Shown: positions 1 to 6,488 of the stretch, piece after piece | Layout: every line of letters starts with the position of its first letter | How positions within the stretch are numbered: position 1 is the first letter of the stretch | Assembly: GCA_937858165.1 (NCBI GenBank) | Contig: CALLZA010000280.1 | Location: 1-9,371 of the forward strand | DNA length: 9,371 bases | Origin: an uncultured Ardenticatenia bacterium | Lineage (GTDB): Bacteria > Chloroflexota > Anaerolineae > Promineifilales > Promineifilaceae | Reading direction: 5' to 3' | Translations under genes and position numbers: made by a program | The notes under the pieces: generated by a model | What the model saw: only the letters and a program-made list of their open reading frames with translations | Told to the model about the DNA's origin: nothing | Databases searched by the model: none

Positions 1-1197
1 CGCGTCCTCGACGCGGTGCTTCTTCTCCTTCAGCTCGACCGCGGTCGCCGCGCCGTCGCGGATGATGGCCACGCCACCGCTCAGCTTCGCCAGGCGCTCC
101 TGCAGCTTCTCCTTGTCATAGTCGGAGGTGCTGCGGTCGATCTCGACCTTGATCTGCTCGACCCGGCCGGTGATCTCCTTCTCGTCGCCCTTGCCGTCGA
201 CGATGGTCGTGTCGTCCTTGGTGCTGACGACCTTGCCGGCGCGACCCAGATCGCTGATCTGGACCGTGTCCAGCTTGCGGCCCATCTCCTCGGTGATGAG
301 CTGGCCGCCGGTCAGGGTGGCGATGTCCTGGAGCATGGCCTTGCGGCGGTCGCCAAAGCCGGGGGCCTTGATGGCCAGGGCGTTGATCATGCCGCGCAGC
401 TTGTTGAGCACCAGCGTCGCCAGCGCCTCGCCATCCACGTCTTCGGCGATGATGACCAGGTTCTTGCGGCCGATCTGCACCAGCTTCTCCAGCACGGGGA
501 TGATGTCCTGGGCGCTGCTGATCTTCTTGTCGTGGATCAGGATGTAGGCGTCTTCGATGACGGCTTCCATCGTGTCGGCGTCGGTGATGAAGTAGGCGCT
601 AATGTAGCCGCGGTCGAACTGCATGCCCTCGACGTACTCGGTCTCGAACTCCAGCGCCTTCGACTCTTCGACGGTGATGACGCCGTCCTTGCCGACCTTG
701 TCCATGACCGTGGCGATCAGCTTGCCGATCTCCGGGTCCTGGGCCGAAATGGAGGCGACGGAGGCGATCTCCTCGAAGCTGTCGATGGAGATGGCCATGC
801 CGCGGATCTTGTTGGACAGCGCCTGGGTGCCGGCCTCGATGCCCTGCTTCAGCAGCATCGGGTTGGCCCCCGCGGCGACGTTCTTCAGCCCCTCGTGGAC
901 CATGTGCTGGGCCAGGACGGTGGCGGTGGTGGTGCCGTCGCCGGCGATGTCGTTGGTCTTGATGGCCGCTTCCTTGAACAGCTGGGCGCCCATATTCTCA
1001 TACGGGTCCTCCAGCTCGATCTCCTTGGCCACAGTCACGCCGTCGTGGGTGATGGTCGGCGCGCCGAACTTCTTGTCGATGGCCACGTTGCGCCCCTTGG
1101 GGCCGAGGGTGGTGGAGACGGCCGTCGCCACCGTGTCGATGCCGCGCTTCAGCTTGCGGCGAGCGTCTTCCGAAAAAACGAGTTGCTTCGCAGTCAT
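1..1197 (-). CDS. groL: Chaperonin GroEL (60 kDa), C-terminus beyond window
   Basis: Cytosolic ATP-driven folding chamber that works with GroES. The minus strand reads [16 protein letters not shown] and continues for exactly 399 codons to the window edge, where the frame is still open; family members are about 540-550 residues, so roughly a quarter is missing. Visible landmarks: LGPKGRNV near residue 31, Asp52 in HDG, the nucleotide-binding GDGTTT at 86-91, LLKQGIEAG in the equatorial domain, [10 protein letters not shown] in the apical domain. The last visible residues are RVEDA, so the ATP-hydrolysis aspartate (E. coli Asp398) is at bases 4-6, the penultimate visible codon. The ATG at 1197 follows a GGAGAA Shine-Dalgarno (1206-1211) by 8 bases and lies 21 bases after the groES stop, so the two genes form one operon. 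Identity is certain; completeness is not testable here. Confidence 0.98.
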   Translation of the reverse strand, partial: MTAKQLVFSEDARRKLKRGIDTVATAVSTTLGPKGRNVAIDKKFGAPTITHDGVTVAKEIELEDPYENMGAQLFKEAAIKTNDIAGDGTTTATVLAQHMVHEGLKNVAAGANPMLLKQGIEAGTQALSNKIRGMAISIDSFEEIASVASISAQDPEIGKLIATVMDKVGKDGVITVEESKALEFETEYVEGMQFDRGYISAYFITDADTMEAVIEDAYILIHDKKISSAQDIIPVLEKLVQIGRKNLVIIAEDVDGEALATLVLNKLRGMINALAIKAPGFGDRRKAMLQDIATLTGGQLITEEMGRKLDTVQISDLGRAGKVVSTKDDTTIVDGKGDEKEITGRVEQIKVEIDRSTSDYDKEKLQERLAKLSGGVAIIRDGAATAVELKEKKHRVEDA

Positions 1198-1218
1198 TGC
1201 GTCAATTCTCCGTGTAGA

Positions 1219-1515
1219 TTAGTTCTCGAGGATCGCCAGAACGTCCGATTCCTTCAGGATCAGTACTTTCTTGTCGTCGATCTTGACTTCCGTGCCGCCA
1301 TACTTGGCGTAGAGGACGATGTCGCCCACTTCCACGTCCATCTTGATGCGCTTGCCGTCTTCGTCGCGGCGGCCGGGGCCGACGGCGATGACTTCGCCTT
1401 CCTGCGGCTTCTCTTTGGCCGTTTCCGGCAGCACCAGGCCGGAGGCCGTGGTGGATTCGCGCTCCTTGGGTTCGACGACCAGGCGATCGCCAAGCGGCTT
1501 GAGTTTCATAGCCAT
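1219..1515 (-). CDS. groES: Co-chaperonin GroES (10 kDa)
   Basis: The lid of the GroEL folding chamber; forms a heptameric ring in the cytosol. The 98-residue product has the normal family length and the usual landmarks: [12 protein letters not shown] at the N-terminus, the mobile loop around residues 17-33 ([18 protein letters not shown]), the [10 protein letters not shown] turn, [16 protein letters not shown] and the C-terminal [13 protein letters not shown]. The frame stays open upstream to 1611, but that extension runs through the CIRCE operator and is not GroES-like. The start at 1515 is preceded by AGGAGA with 9 bases of spacing; a second in-frame ATG at 1509 would sit too far from it. 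First gene of the operon, followed by groEL. Confidence 0.97.
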   Translation of the reverse strand: MAMKLKPLGDRLVVEPKERESTTASGLVLPETAKEKPQEGEVIAVGPGRRDEDGKRIKMDVEVGDIVLYAKYGGTEVKIDDKKVLILKESDVLAILEN

Positions 1516-1580
1516 GTCAGACACTCTCCTATCCAAAGGTGTTTCGATTGTCAGGTTCTTGTGTTGGGAGCTTGCAGCAA

Positions 1581-1607
1581 TTAGCACTCGCATAGAAGGA
1601 GTGCTAA
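1581..1607. promoter_or_regulatory. CIRCE operator (HrcA binding site)
   Basis: Perfect inverted repeat TTAGCACTC (1581-1589), 9-base spacer, GAGTGCTAA (1599-1607), identical to the CIRCE consensus. It starts about 5 bases downstream of the predicted transcription start and lies in the 5' leader of groES. CIRCE is bound by the repressor HrcA, whose activity depends on GroEL, so the operon should be heat-induced through feedback. hrcA itself is not in the window. Confidence 0.98.
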
Positions 1608-1619
1608 TCAACGATCAGC

Positions 1620-1648
1620 ATTCTAGCAGCCGTGTTGGCGATTGTCAA
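1620..1648 (-). promoter_or_regulatory. groESL promoter, housekeeping sigma type
   Basis: On the minus strand, -35 TTGACA (1643-1648, full match), 17-base spacer, -10 TAGAAT (1620-1625, 5 of 6). Predicted start of transcription is near 1613, just upstream of CIRCE. The arrangement is the classic HrcA-repressed vegetative promoter; no alternative heat-shock sigma site is visible. Confidence 0.92.
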
Positions 1649-1686
1649 GAGGATTTTGGCAGTCTTGTGGGGGGAGTGCCAGAAAA

Positions 1687-1757
1687 GTGGTTAGTGGTTC
1701 GTGACGAGTGGTTCGTAAAGAAGAAACCAGCTACTCGTCACTTTCTTACTGGTCACT
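1687..1757. repeat. Heptamer repeat site A, head-to-head with hairpin
   Basis: On the plus strand GT recurs every 7 bases at 1687, 1694, 1701, 1708 and 1715 (units GTGGTTA, GTGGTTC, GTGACGA, GTGGTTC, GTAAAGA). Opposing units lie at 1731-1757. GTGACGAGT (1701-1709) is a perfect inverted match to ACTCGTCAC (1733-1741), and pairing continues inward for about four bases if G-U pairs are allowed. The right-hand part overlaps the last codons and stop of the TPR gene. It belongs to the same repeat family as the sites at 4748-4811 and 9119-9274. It could act as a transcription terminator for the TPR gene, although no T-run follows. Confidence 0.75.
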
Positions 1758-2966
1758 ACCCAACGTCGCCCGGCGGCACTCCAGCAGCCCTTCGTTGGCC
1801 TGGCCGACGATAAGCTCGTTGGTTGTGGCGTCGAGCACCTGCTCGAAGAGGGGCGCGGCCAGGTTGCACTCGCTCAGGTCGCGGCGGATGTAGGCCGTGG
1901 CCAGCATGTTGAAGAAGCGGGCGTTGAGGTCGGTCGCCCGGCCATAGAGGTTGACGGCCGCTTCCAGCGCCTCGACCGCGTCGGCGTAGTTGTTCTGCCG
2001 GAAGTACGCCTCGCCCAGCCGCCCCTGGGCGCGGGCCATGTTGGGGTTCAGGCGTGTCGCTTCCAGCGCGTTCTGTTCGGCCAGCGAGTCGTCGCCCAGT
2101 TGCAGGTACATATAGGCCCGGCCGTCGAACGCCTCGGCGTTGTCGGGGTCAACGGCCAGCGCGTCCTCGAAGCTGAGCAGGGCGTCGGGAATACTGCCCG
2201 TGCCGTAGTAGTTGTAGGCCAGGCCGATGTGGAGGTCGGGGTTGCTGGGGTCAGACTCCAGCCCCAGAACGTACTGCTCCATCGCCTCGGTGTAGCGCCC
2301 CTGATAGGTGAACACGGTGGCCATGTAGTAGCGGGCGATGGGGTTGTCCGGCTCGATGCGCACGGCGTCGTCGGCGAAGAGCTGCGCCTGTTCGTACTTC
2401 TCCGGGTCACCCTGCAGGATGGTGCCGCCGGCGGCGTAGGCCAGGGCGGTGGCGTTATTGGGGTTGATGTTAATCGCTTTGCGCGCTGCCTGGGCCGCGT
2501 TGGCATATTGCAGGTTGGCGGCGTTCTCGTCGCCCAGGTCGCTCAGCCGGTCGCCCTCGGCCAGATAGGCGGCGGCGGCGGCCGTCCAGACCGCGTCGTT
2601 CTCCGGGTCAAGGATCGTCGCCTGCTCGGCGCGTTCCACGGCCTTGTCGGCCTGGTTCTCGCGCACCAACAGGTCGATGACGCGAATGTAGAACTCGGGG
2701 TTTGACGGGTCGCGCTGGATGGCCTCGTTATAGAAGCCGATGGCTTCGTCGTTGGCGTCGTCGTCGCGGCTCAACTCGGCCAGCACGGCGAACTCGGTGG
2801 CCGAGCGCGTCGGTTCGGCCGTCGGCGTGGGCACGATGGCGCTGCGCACCTCCTCAGCGTTCTGAATGACGTAGAGGCTGACGGCAATGCCGAAGGTGAC
2901 GAACAGCACCAGCAGGCACGAAGGGCCGCGGCGCGGGTAGCGAGGTGGTTTGCGATTGATGATCAT
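1746..2966 (-). CDS. Membrane-anchored tetratricopeptide repeat protein
   Basis: A 406-residue protein. The N-terminus is basic (RKPPRYPRRG) followed by one hydrophobic segment at about 17-36 and a short PTPTAEPT linker, so it is probably tethered to the cytoplasmic membrane with the repeats outside. Degenerate TPR units run from about 58 to 400; clear ones include AIGFYNEAIQRDPSNPEFY (75-93), YEQAQLFADDAVRIEPDNP (191-209), YTEAMEQYVLGLESDPSNP (225-243), DALLSFEDALAVDPDNAEA (261-279) and YADAVEALEAAVNL (327-340). TPRs are protein-binding scaffolds; partner and pathway cannot be told. The ATG at 2966 precedes the only plausible anchor, but there is no Shine-Dalgarno. The last codons (GSDQ and the TAA stop) are made of heptamer repeat DNA, so the natural C-terminus may have been altered. 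Confidence 0.9.
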   Translation of the reverse strand: MIINRKPPRYPRRGPSCLLVLFVTFGIAVSLYVIQNAEEVRSAIVPTPTAEPTRSATEFAVLAELSRDDDANDEAIGFYNEAIQRDPSNPEFYIRVIDLLVRENQADKAVERAEQATILDPENDAVWTAAAAAYLAEGDRLSDLGDENAANLQYANAAQAARKAININPNNATALAYAAGGTILQGDPEKYEQAQLFADDAVRIEPDNPIARYYMATVFTYQGRYTEAMEQYVLGLESDPSNPDLHIGLAYNYYGTGSIPDALLSFEDALAVDPDNAEAFDGRAYMYLQLGDDSLAEQNALEATRLNPNMARAQGRLGEAYFRQNNYADAVEALEAAVNLYGRATDLNARFFNMLATAYIRRDLSECNLAAPLFEQVLDATTNELIVGQANEGLLECRRATLGSDQ

Positions 2967-2981
2967 GGCGATTGGCCGTTG

Positions 2982-2996
2982 CCAACGCGGCGTTGG
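2982..2996. other. Small inverted repeat in TPR gene leader
   Basis: CCAACG (2982-2987), 3-base loop, CGTTGG (2991-2996), a perfect 6-bp dyad lying between the predicted transcription start (near 3000) and the ATG of the TPR gene. It could be an operator or an RNA hairpin; short GC-rich dyads also occur by chance in such DNA. Confidence 0.35.
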
Positions 2997-3006
2997 TCAA
3001 CCGCGC

Positions 3007-3035
3007 ATCATAGCAGCGGGTGGTTCGGGCGGCAA
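3007..3035 (-). promoter_or_regulatory. Predicted promoter of TPR gene
   Basis: On the minus strand, -35 TTGCCG (3030-3035, 4 of 6), 17-base spacer, -10 TATGAT (3007-3012, 5 of 6). Transcription would start near 3000, giving a leader of about 34 bases. It lies in the 120-base gap after the glycosyltransferase, so the TPR gene can be transcribed independently. Confidence 0.7.
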
Positions 3036-3060
3036 TGGGTGCTCAGCGCGGGCTAAGAAA

Positions 3061-3151
3061 GCGCAGGGGGCAGGTGGCAATGCCGCTCATTGCTCGGCGG
3101 CCACACCCCTTTCCCCTGTGCCCTGGCTGCCCCCCTGCGCCTCTGCGCCCG
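3061..3151. repeat. C-rich low-complexity repeat at glycosyltransferase 3' end
   Basis: The plus strand has irregular CCCCTGTG / CCCCTGCG / CTCTGCG units at 3103-3151 (CTG recurring roughly every 8 bases), with a related G-rich patch at 3061-3077. The repeat overlaps the last ~20 codons of the glycosyltransferase and the gap behind it. It is a different sequence from the 7-base repeats elsewhere in the window. Confidence 0.5.
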
Positions 3152-4094
3152 CCCGCAGCCGCCACCACACCCCACTCGGATAGCCGAGCATCTTGGCTAC
3201 GTCGCCTACCAGACGGATGATGGGGATGAGGGCGAAGGCGCGGGCGCGGGCCGGCGGCCGCCAGCCCCAGGTGTTGGCCCACAGCCGCTCGGCCGGGCGG
3301 CGCGAATAGGCGCCGACGCCCAGCAGCAGCAGCAGCCAGCCGATGAACCGCTCGCGCCAGATGGCGCGTAGGATGAGCGGCAGCCCGACCAGGTAGGTTA
3401 GATAGCGGACGGCGTGGCGGCGCGGCCAGAGGTTGGCTTTGCCGTCGCCGCGGGCATAGGCGCGATACTGGCGGTAGAAGGCGCGCAGGCTGGAGCGCGG
3501 CCGGAAGTAGGCCACCGCGCCGGGAGCGAAGGCAAATGGGCCGAAGCGCTCGCGCAGTGCTTGGTCGAACACCAGGTCTTCGCTGTGTTCCAACCACTCC
3601 GGATAGCCGCCGACGGCCGCCCAAGCGCTCTTGCGAAAGGCGACGGAGCGGCTGGAGGGCAGGAACTGCTGCGGGTCGATCTCGCGCCGCGCGGGCAGCA
3701 CCGTCGCGCCCATGACGACCTCGAAGTCGGTGAACGGGTCGGCCTCGAACCAACCGCCGACGGCCTGCACCGCCTCGTCGGCGAACGGGGCCAGCAGCTC
3801 TTCCAGCCAGGTGGGCGAGAGGACGACGCCGGCGTCGGTGGCGGCGATGATGTCGCCCGTGGCCGCGGCGATGGCCCGGTTGCGCCCCTGGCTGATGTTG
3901 CTGCCTGGCGCGACGATGACCCGCAGCGGCAGCCGGCGGGTGTACTCGTCCAGAATGGCCGGCGTGGCATCGACCGAGCCGCCGTCGCAGATGACGACTT
4001 CGTCCGGCGGGCGGGTCTGGTCGAGGATGGAGTCGAGCAGCGGCCGCAGCGCCTCCCCTTCGTTCTTGACGGTAGCAACGATCGAGACCTTCAT
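3087..4094 (-). CDS. Glycosyltransferase family 2, membrane-associated
   Basis: Predicted inverting GT-A glycosyltransferase of 335 residues that moves a sugar from a nucleotide donor onto a lipid or polysaccharide acceptor; the actual substrates are unknown. Seen: MKVSIVATVKNEGEALRPLL at the start, nucleotide-binding DGGSVDAT (37-44), a TDAG at 86-89 in the DXD position, the acceptor-side SEDLVFD (171-177, candidate base in ED), and Q-R-ARGD around 209-217. Hydrophobic segments follow at about 231-246, 250-263 and 286-303. The start at 4094 is chosen because the Rossmann strand begins there; the frame continues to 4169, but that stretch is not family-like. No Shine-Dalgarno is visible. Residues after ~313 (AGAEAQGGSQGTGERG) are low-complexity and encoded by C-rich repeat DNA. 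It is divergent from the HD-domain gene. Confidence 0.92.
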   Translation of the reverse strand: MKVSIVATVKNEGEALRPLLDSILDQTRPPDEVVICDGGSVDATPAILDEYTRRLPLRVIVAPGSNISQGRNRAIAAATGDIIAATDAGVVLSPTWLEELLAPFADEAVQAVGGWFEADPFTDFEVVMGATVLPARREIDPQQFLPSSRSVAFRKSAWAAVGGYPEWLEHSEDLVFDQALRERFGPFAFAPGAVAYFRPRSSLRAFYRQYRAYARGDGKANLWPRRHAVRYLTYLVGLPLILRAIWRERFIGWLLLLLGVGAYSRRPAERLWANTWGWRPPARARAFALIPIIRLVGDVAKMLGYPSGVWWRLRAGAEAQGGSQGTGERGVAAEQ

Positions 4095-4197
4095 GTTACT
4101 ATCTAGGGTAAGAAACACTGTCCGTTGCGATTGGTTGCACACGCCGGCCAAATTGCCGCGGCGCGTCATGTCGCGCTCAGGAACGCCTCATTCTCTC

Positions 4198-4743
4198 ATG
4201 GACGTAGACCGCTTGCTGGAGTTGCTGCTGCACGGGAATCAGTTGAAGCGCACCGCGCGCACCGGGTGGGTGCAGCGCGGCGTGCCGCTGCCGGAAAACG
4301 TCGCCGCCCACACCTTCGGGGTGGTCTATGCCACGCTGCTGCTGGCCGACCTGGTGGAGCAGCCGATCGATATGGCCGCGGCGCTGGCCATGGCAGCGCT
4401 CCACGACCTGCCGGAGGGGCTGACGACCGACATCCCCACGCCCGCCTGGCGCTTTCTGCCCAGCGGGGCCAAGACGAGCGCCGAGCGGCAGGCGATGGAA
4501 CAGATCGCCGGCGAGACGCCCACCGGCCGCCGCCTGTTGGCGTGGTGGGAGGAGCTGTTGGCCAACGAGACGGCCGAGGCGCAACTGGTTCATGATGCCG
4601 ACAAGCTGGATCAGTACCTTCAGGCGGTGGTCTATGAGCAGCAGACCGGCAACCGGTTGTTGCAGGAGTTCTGGCTGGTGGCCCACCGCTTCCACTATCC
4701 GCAGGCGCAGGCGGTGTATGACGAGTTGCGGCGGAGAAGATAG
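4198..4743 (+). CDS. HD-domain hydrolase, YfbR/HDDC2-like 5'-deoxynucleotidase
   Basis: A 181-residue soluble protein of the HD superfamily. It resembles E. coli YfbR, which removes phosphate from deoxynucleoside 5'-monophosphates and so acts in nucleotide pool salvage. Metal and catalytic positions are all present: ENVAAHT (His38), ALHDLPEGLTTDIPTP (His69, Asp70, Glu73, Asp78; compare HDASEVLTGDLPTP in YfbR), and HDADKLDQYL (Asp135). Length is near the family's ~180-200. The frame is open far upstream (to 3631) only because it runs antisense through the glycosyltransferase. ATG 4198 gives the family-typical N-terminus. An in-frame ATG at 4168 would add ten residues; AGGAA at 4179-4183 is rather far from 4198, so the choice is not absolute. 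Exact substrate is inferred. Confidence 0.88.
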   Translation: MDVDRLLELLLHGNQLKRTARTGWVQRGVPLPENVAAHTFGVVYATLLLADLVEQPIDMAAALAMAALHDLPEGLTTDIPTPAWRFLPSGAKTSAERQAMEQIAGETPTGRRLLAWWEELLANETAEAQLVHDADKLDQYLQAVVYEQQTGNRLLQEFWLVAHRFHYPQAQAVYDELRRRR

Positions 4744-4747
4744 TTGC

Positions 4748-4811
4748 CAGTGTCCAGTGTTCAGTGTCCAGTGAAGCCCACTGACAACTGAATACTGGAT
4801 ACTGAGTACTG
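4748..4811. repeat. Heptamer repeat site B, head-to-head long hairpin
   Basis: CAGT recurs exactly every 7 bases at 4748, 4755, 4762 and 4769; its complement ACTG recurs every 7 bases at 4780, 4787, 4794, 4801 and 4808. The two halves share one axis. Bases 4748-4765 pair with 4787-4804 as an 18-bp stem with two G-U pairs, then a 3x3 internal loop, then CAGTG/CACTG (4769-4773 with 4779-4783) closing a 5-base loop. It starts 4 bases after the HD-gene stop and could double as its terminator, though no T-run follows. Confidence 0.85.
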
Positions 4812-4822
4812 CCCGACTCCCA

Positions 4823-4851
4823 TTGGCAACCGCCGCCCCTTCTGGCAAAAT
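4823..4851 (+). promoter_or_regulatory. Predicted promoter of LysM-M23 gene
   Basis: -35 TTGGCA (4823-4828, 5 of 6), 17-base spacer, -10 CAAAAT (4846-4851, 4 of 6). The start would be near 4858, only about 5 bases before the ATG at 4864, implying a nearly leaderless mRNA. This agrees with the absence of a Shine-Dalgarno there. The weak -10 makes this tentative. Confidence 0.5.
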
Positions 4852-4863
4852 ACAACGCGGCTT

Positions 4864-6381
4864 ATGCAGAAACAACACCGCCTTCTACCCTTTGTGCTGG
4901 TCGCGCTGGTCTTCTTGGCCCTGGCGCAGCCGATTGCCCTGATGGCCCAGACGGAGCCGACGCCGACGCTGGCCCAGCCGGCGGCCACGTCCGATGCGGC
5001 GTCTACGCCTGACCCTGCGGCGGCCACGCCCGGCGAGGCCACGGCCACGCCCGACCCCGCCGCGCCGCCCGTGCCCCGCGTCCACGTCGTTGTCGAGGGG
5101 GAGAACCTGACCACCATTGCCGCCGACTACGGCGTGACGGTCGAGGACATTCTGGCCATCAACAACCTGGCCAACGGCGACCTGCTGCAACTGGGGCAGG
5201 AGTTGATCATCCCCGGCGGCACGGGCGAGGCCATTGCCACCGTCTACACCATCGGCGCGGGTGACACCCTGGCCGAGGTGGCGGCCATCTTCAACACGAC
5301 GCTGGCCGACGTGGTGGCCACCAACCGCCTCGTTGCCGCCGACCTGCCGCTCATCATCGGCCAGACGGTGCCGGTGGTCAGCCGCACCGGCTCGGCCGCG
5401 CCCCGCCCGGCGACGGGCCGCCCCTATCTGGTGGCCACCGGCGACACGCTGCTGACCGTGGCCGCGGCCCACAACCTGACCCCGGCGGCGCTGGCCGCGG
5501 CCAACGGGCTGACAAGCCCCACCCTCTTCCCCGGCCAACGGCTGCGCATCCCCGACGAGACGGCCGTCTATCGCCACCTGCCCGAAGGGTGGCTGGATGT
5601 GCGGGTCTCTCCGGCCAACCCCGGCCAGGGGGCAACCGTCGCTATCAGCGTCGCCAACCTGCTGCCGGGCACGCCGGCCGGGCGTCTGGGCGAGCAGGCG
5701 TTGCACTTCGCGCCGGCGGCCGATGGGTACGTCGCCCTCGTTGGCCTGGACGCCTTCGCCGAGCCGGGGCTGTATGACCTGGAGATCAGCGGCGGCGACG
5801 AGCGCGGCCTGTGGCAGCCGCTGCGCGCGGGGCTGACGGTGACGGCCACGGCGTATGACACACAGTACATCACCGTGGGCGAGGCGCTGGACGGGCTGCT
5901 CGACCCGGCCGTTCGGGCCACGGAGGACGCGTTTCTGCACGACATCTTCGCCGTCTTCGACGAGACGCAGCACTGGGAGGGGGTCTTCACCTACCCGGTG
6001 ACGACGACCGTCATCTCGGCCGGCTATGGCGGTCGCCGCTCCTATAACGACGGGCCGATCGAGATCTACCACACCGGCCTCGACATCGCCGCGCCCCAGG
6101 GAGAGACGGTCAGCGCCCCGGCGGCCGGCGTTGTGGCCTTCAGCGACGTGGTGGAGCTGCGCGGCGGCATCATCATCGTCGACCACGGCCGCGGCGTGAT
6201 GACCGGCTATTACCACCTGTCGGAGCGGCTGGTCAGTGCGGGCGATGCCGTGGCTGCCGGGCAGCCCCTCGGCCGCGTCGGCTCTACCGGCTTGTCGAGC
6301 GGCCCGCACCTGCACTGGGATCTGCGCGTTATGGGTGTGCCGGTCGATCCGTTGCCCTGGATAGAGCGGACATTTCCATAG
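4864..6381 (+). CDS. Secreted LysM / M23 metallopeptidase (murein hydrolase type)
   Basis: A 505-residue envelope protein. A signal peptide (1-29, ending near LMAQ) precedes a Pro/Thr/Ala linker (30-71). Three LysM peptidoglycan-binding repeats follow at about 73-117, 127-170 and 187-230, each with a GD/GE-(N/T)L start and a GQ-LIIP or GQRLRIP-type end. Then comes a ~90-residue beta-rich spacer (240-330) of unknown type. The M23/LytM domain (~375-500) has HTGLD (His403, Asp407), YYHL (His451) and GPHLHWD (His482, His484), so the zinc ligands and catalytic histidines look intact and the enzyme should cut peptide cross-links in the wall. Whether it is an active hydrolase or a regulator of one is unknown. 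ATG 4864 opens the signal peptide; no Shine-Dalgarno. The TAG stop overlaps an AGACCTGGCAGG palindrome. Confidence 0.93.
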   Translation: MQKQHRLLPFVLVALVFLALAQPIALMAQTEPTPTLAQPAATSDAASTPDPAAATPGEATATPDPAAPPVPRVHVVVEGENLTTIAADYGVTVEDILAINNLANGDLLQLGQELIIPGGTGEAIATVYTIGAGDTLAEVAAIFNTTLADVVATNRLVAADLPLIIGQTVPVVSRTGSAAPRPATGRPYLVATGDTLLTVAAAHNLTPAALAAANGLTSPTLFPGQRLRIPDETAVYRHLPEGWLDVRVSPANPGQGATVAISVANLLPGTPAGRLGEQALHFAPAADGYVALVGLDAFAEPGLYDLEISGGDERGLWQPLRAGLTVTATAYDTQYITVGEALDGLLDPAVRATEDAFLHDIFAVFDETQHWEGVFTYPVTTTVISAGYGGRRSYNDGPIEIYHTGLDIAAPQGETVSAPAAGVVAFSDVVELRGGIIIVDHGRGVMTGYYHLSERLVSAGDAVAAGQPLGRVGSTGLSSGPHLHWDLRVMGVPVDPLPWIERTFP

Positions 6382-6393
6382 ACCTGGCAGGTC
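6380..6393. repeat. AGACCTGRCAGG palindrome, copy 1
   Basis: GACCTG (6381-6386) and CAGGTC (6388-6393) form a 6-bp inverted repeat around one base. It begins inside the TAG stop of the M23 gene. The same core, AGACCTG-R-CAGG, recurs at 8895-8906 and, inverted, at 8954-8965, so it looks like a dispersed element rather than a one-off hairpin. Confidence 0.6.
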
Positions 6394-6405
6394 GTTTCCT
6401 TAAGG

Positions 6406-6434
6406 TTGTCGGTGGCGGCGCGAACTGTTATAAT
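6406..6434 (+). promoter_or_regulatory. Promoter of the 519-aa gene / operon
   Basis: -35 TTGTCG (6406-6411, 4 of 6), 17-base spacer, -10 TATAAT (6429-6434, perfect). Transcription would start near 6441, leaving a leader of about 48 bases that ends in a strong Shine-Dalgarno (AGGAG, 6478-6482). Confidence 0.85.
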
Positions 6435-6488
6435 GACGCGGTTCAGGACCACTCCACATCGACTAGGCCTCTGCCACAGGAGTTCGCG

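Noticed and set aside
16..1584. Long open frame on the plus strand across the chaperonin region
   Set aside because: It is antisense to groEL and groES, which are unmistakable; its translation is Asp/Leu/Val-rich low-complexity typical of a GC-rich shadow frame.
1516..1611. Upstream GroES start giving 130 residues
   Set aside because: The extra codons include the CIRCE operator, and the well-spaced AGGAGA points to 1515.
3631..4197. N-terminal extension of the HD-domain protein by 189 residues
   Set aside because: The stretch is antisense to the glycosyltransferase and has no HD-family content; the conserved protein begins at 4198 (or at most 4168).
4885..6315. 476-residue minus-strand frame
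   Set aside because: Antisense to the LysM-M23 gene, Arg/Gly/Gln-rich with no recognisable motif; the plus-strand product has a complete domain architecture.
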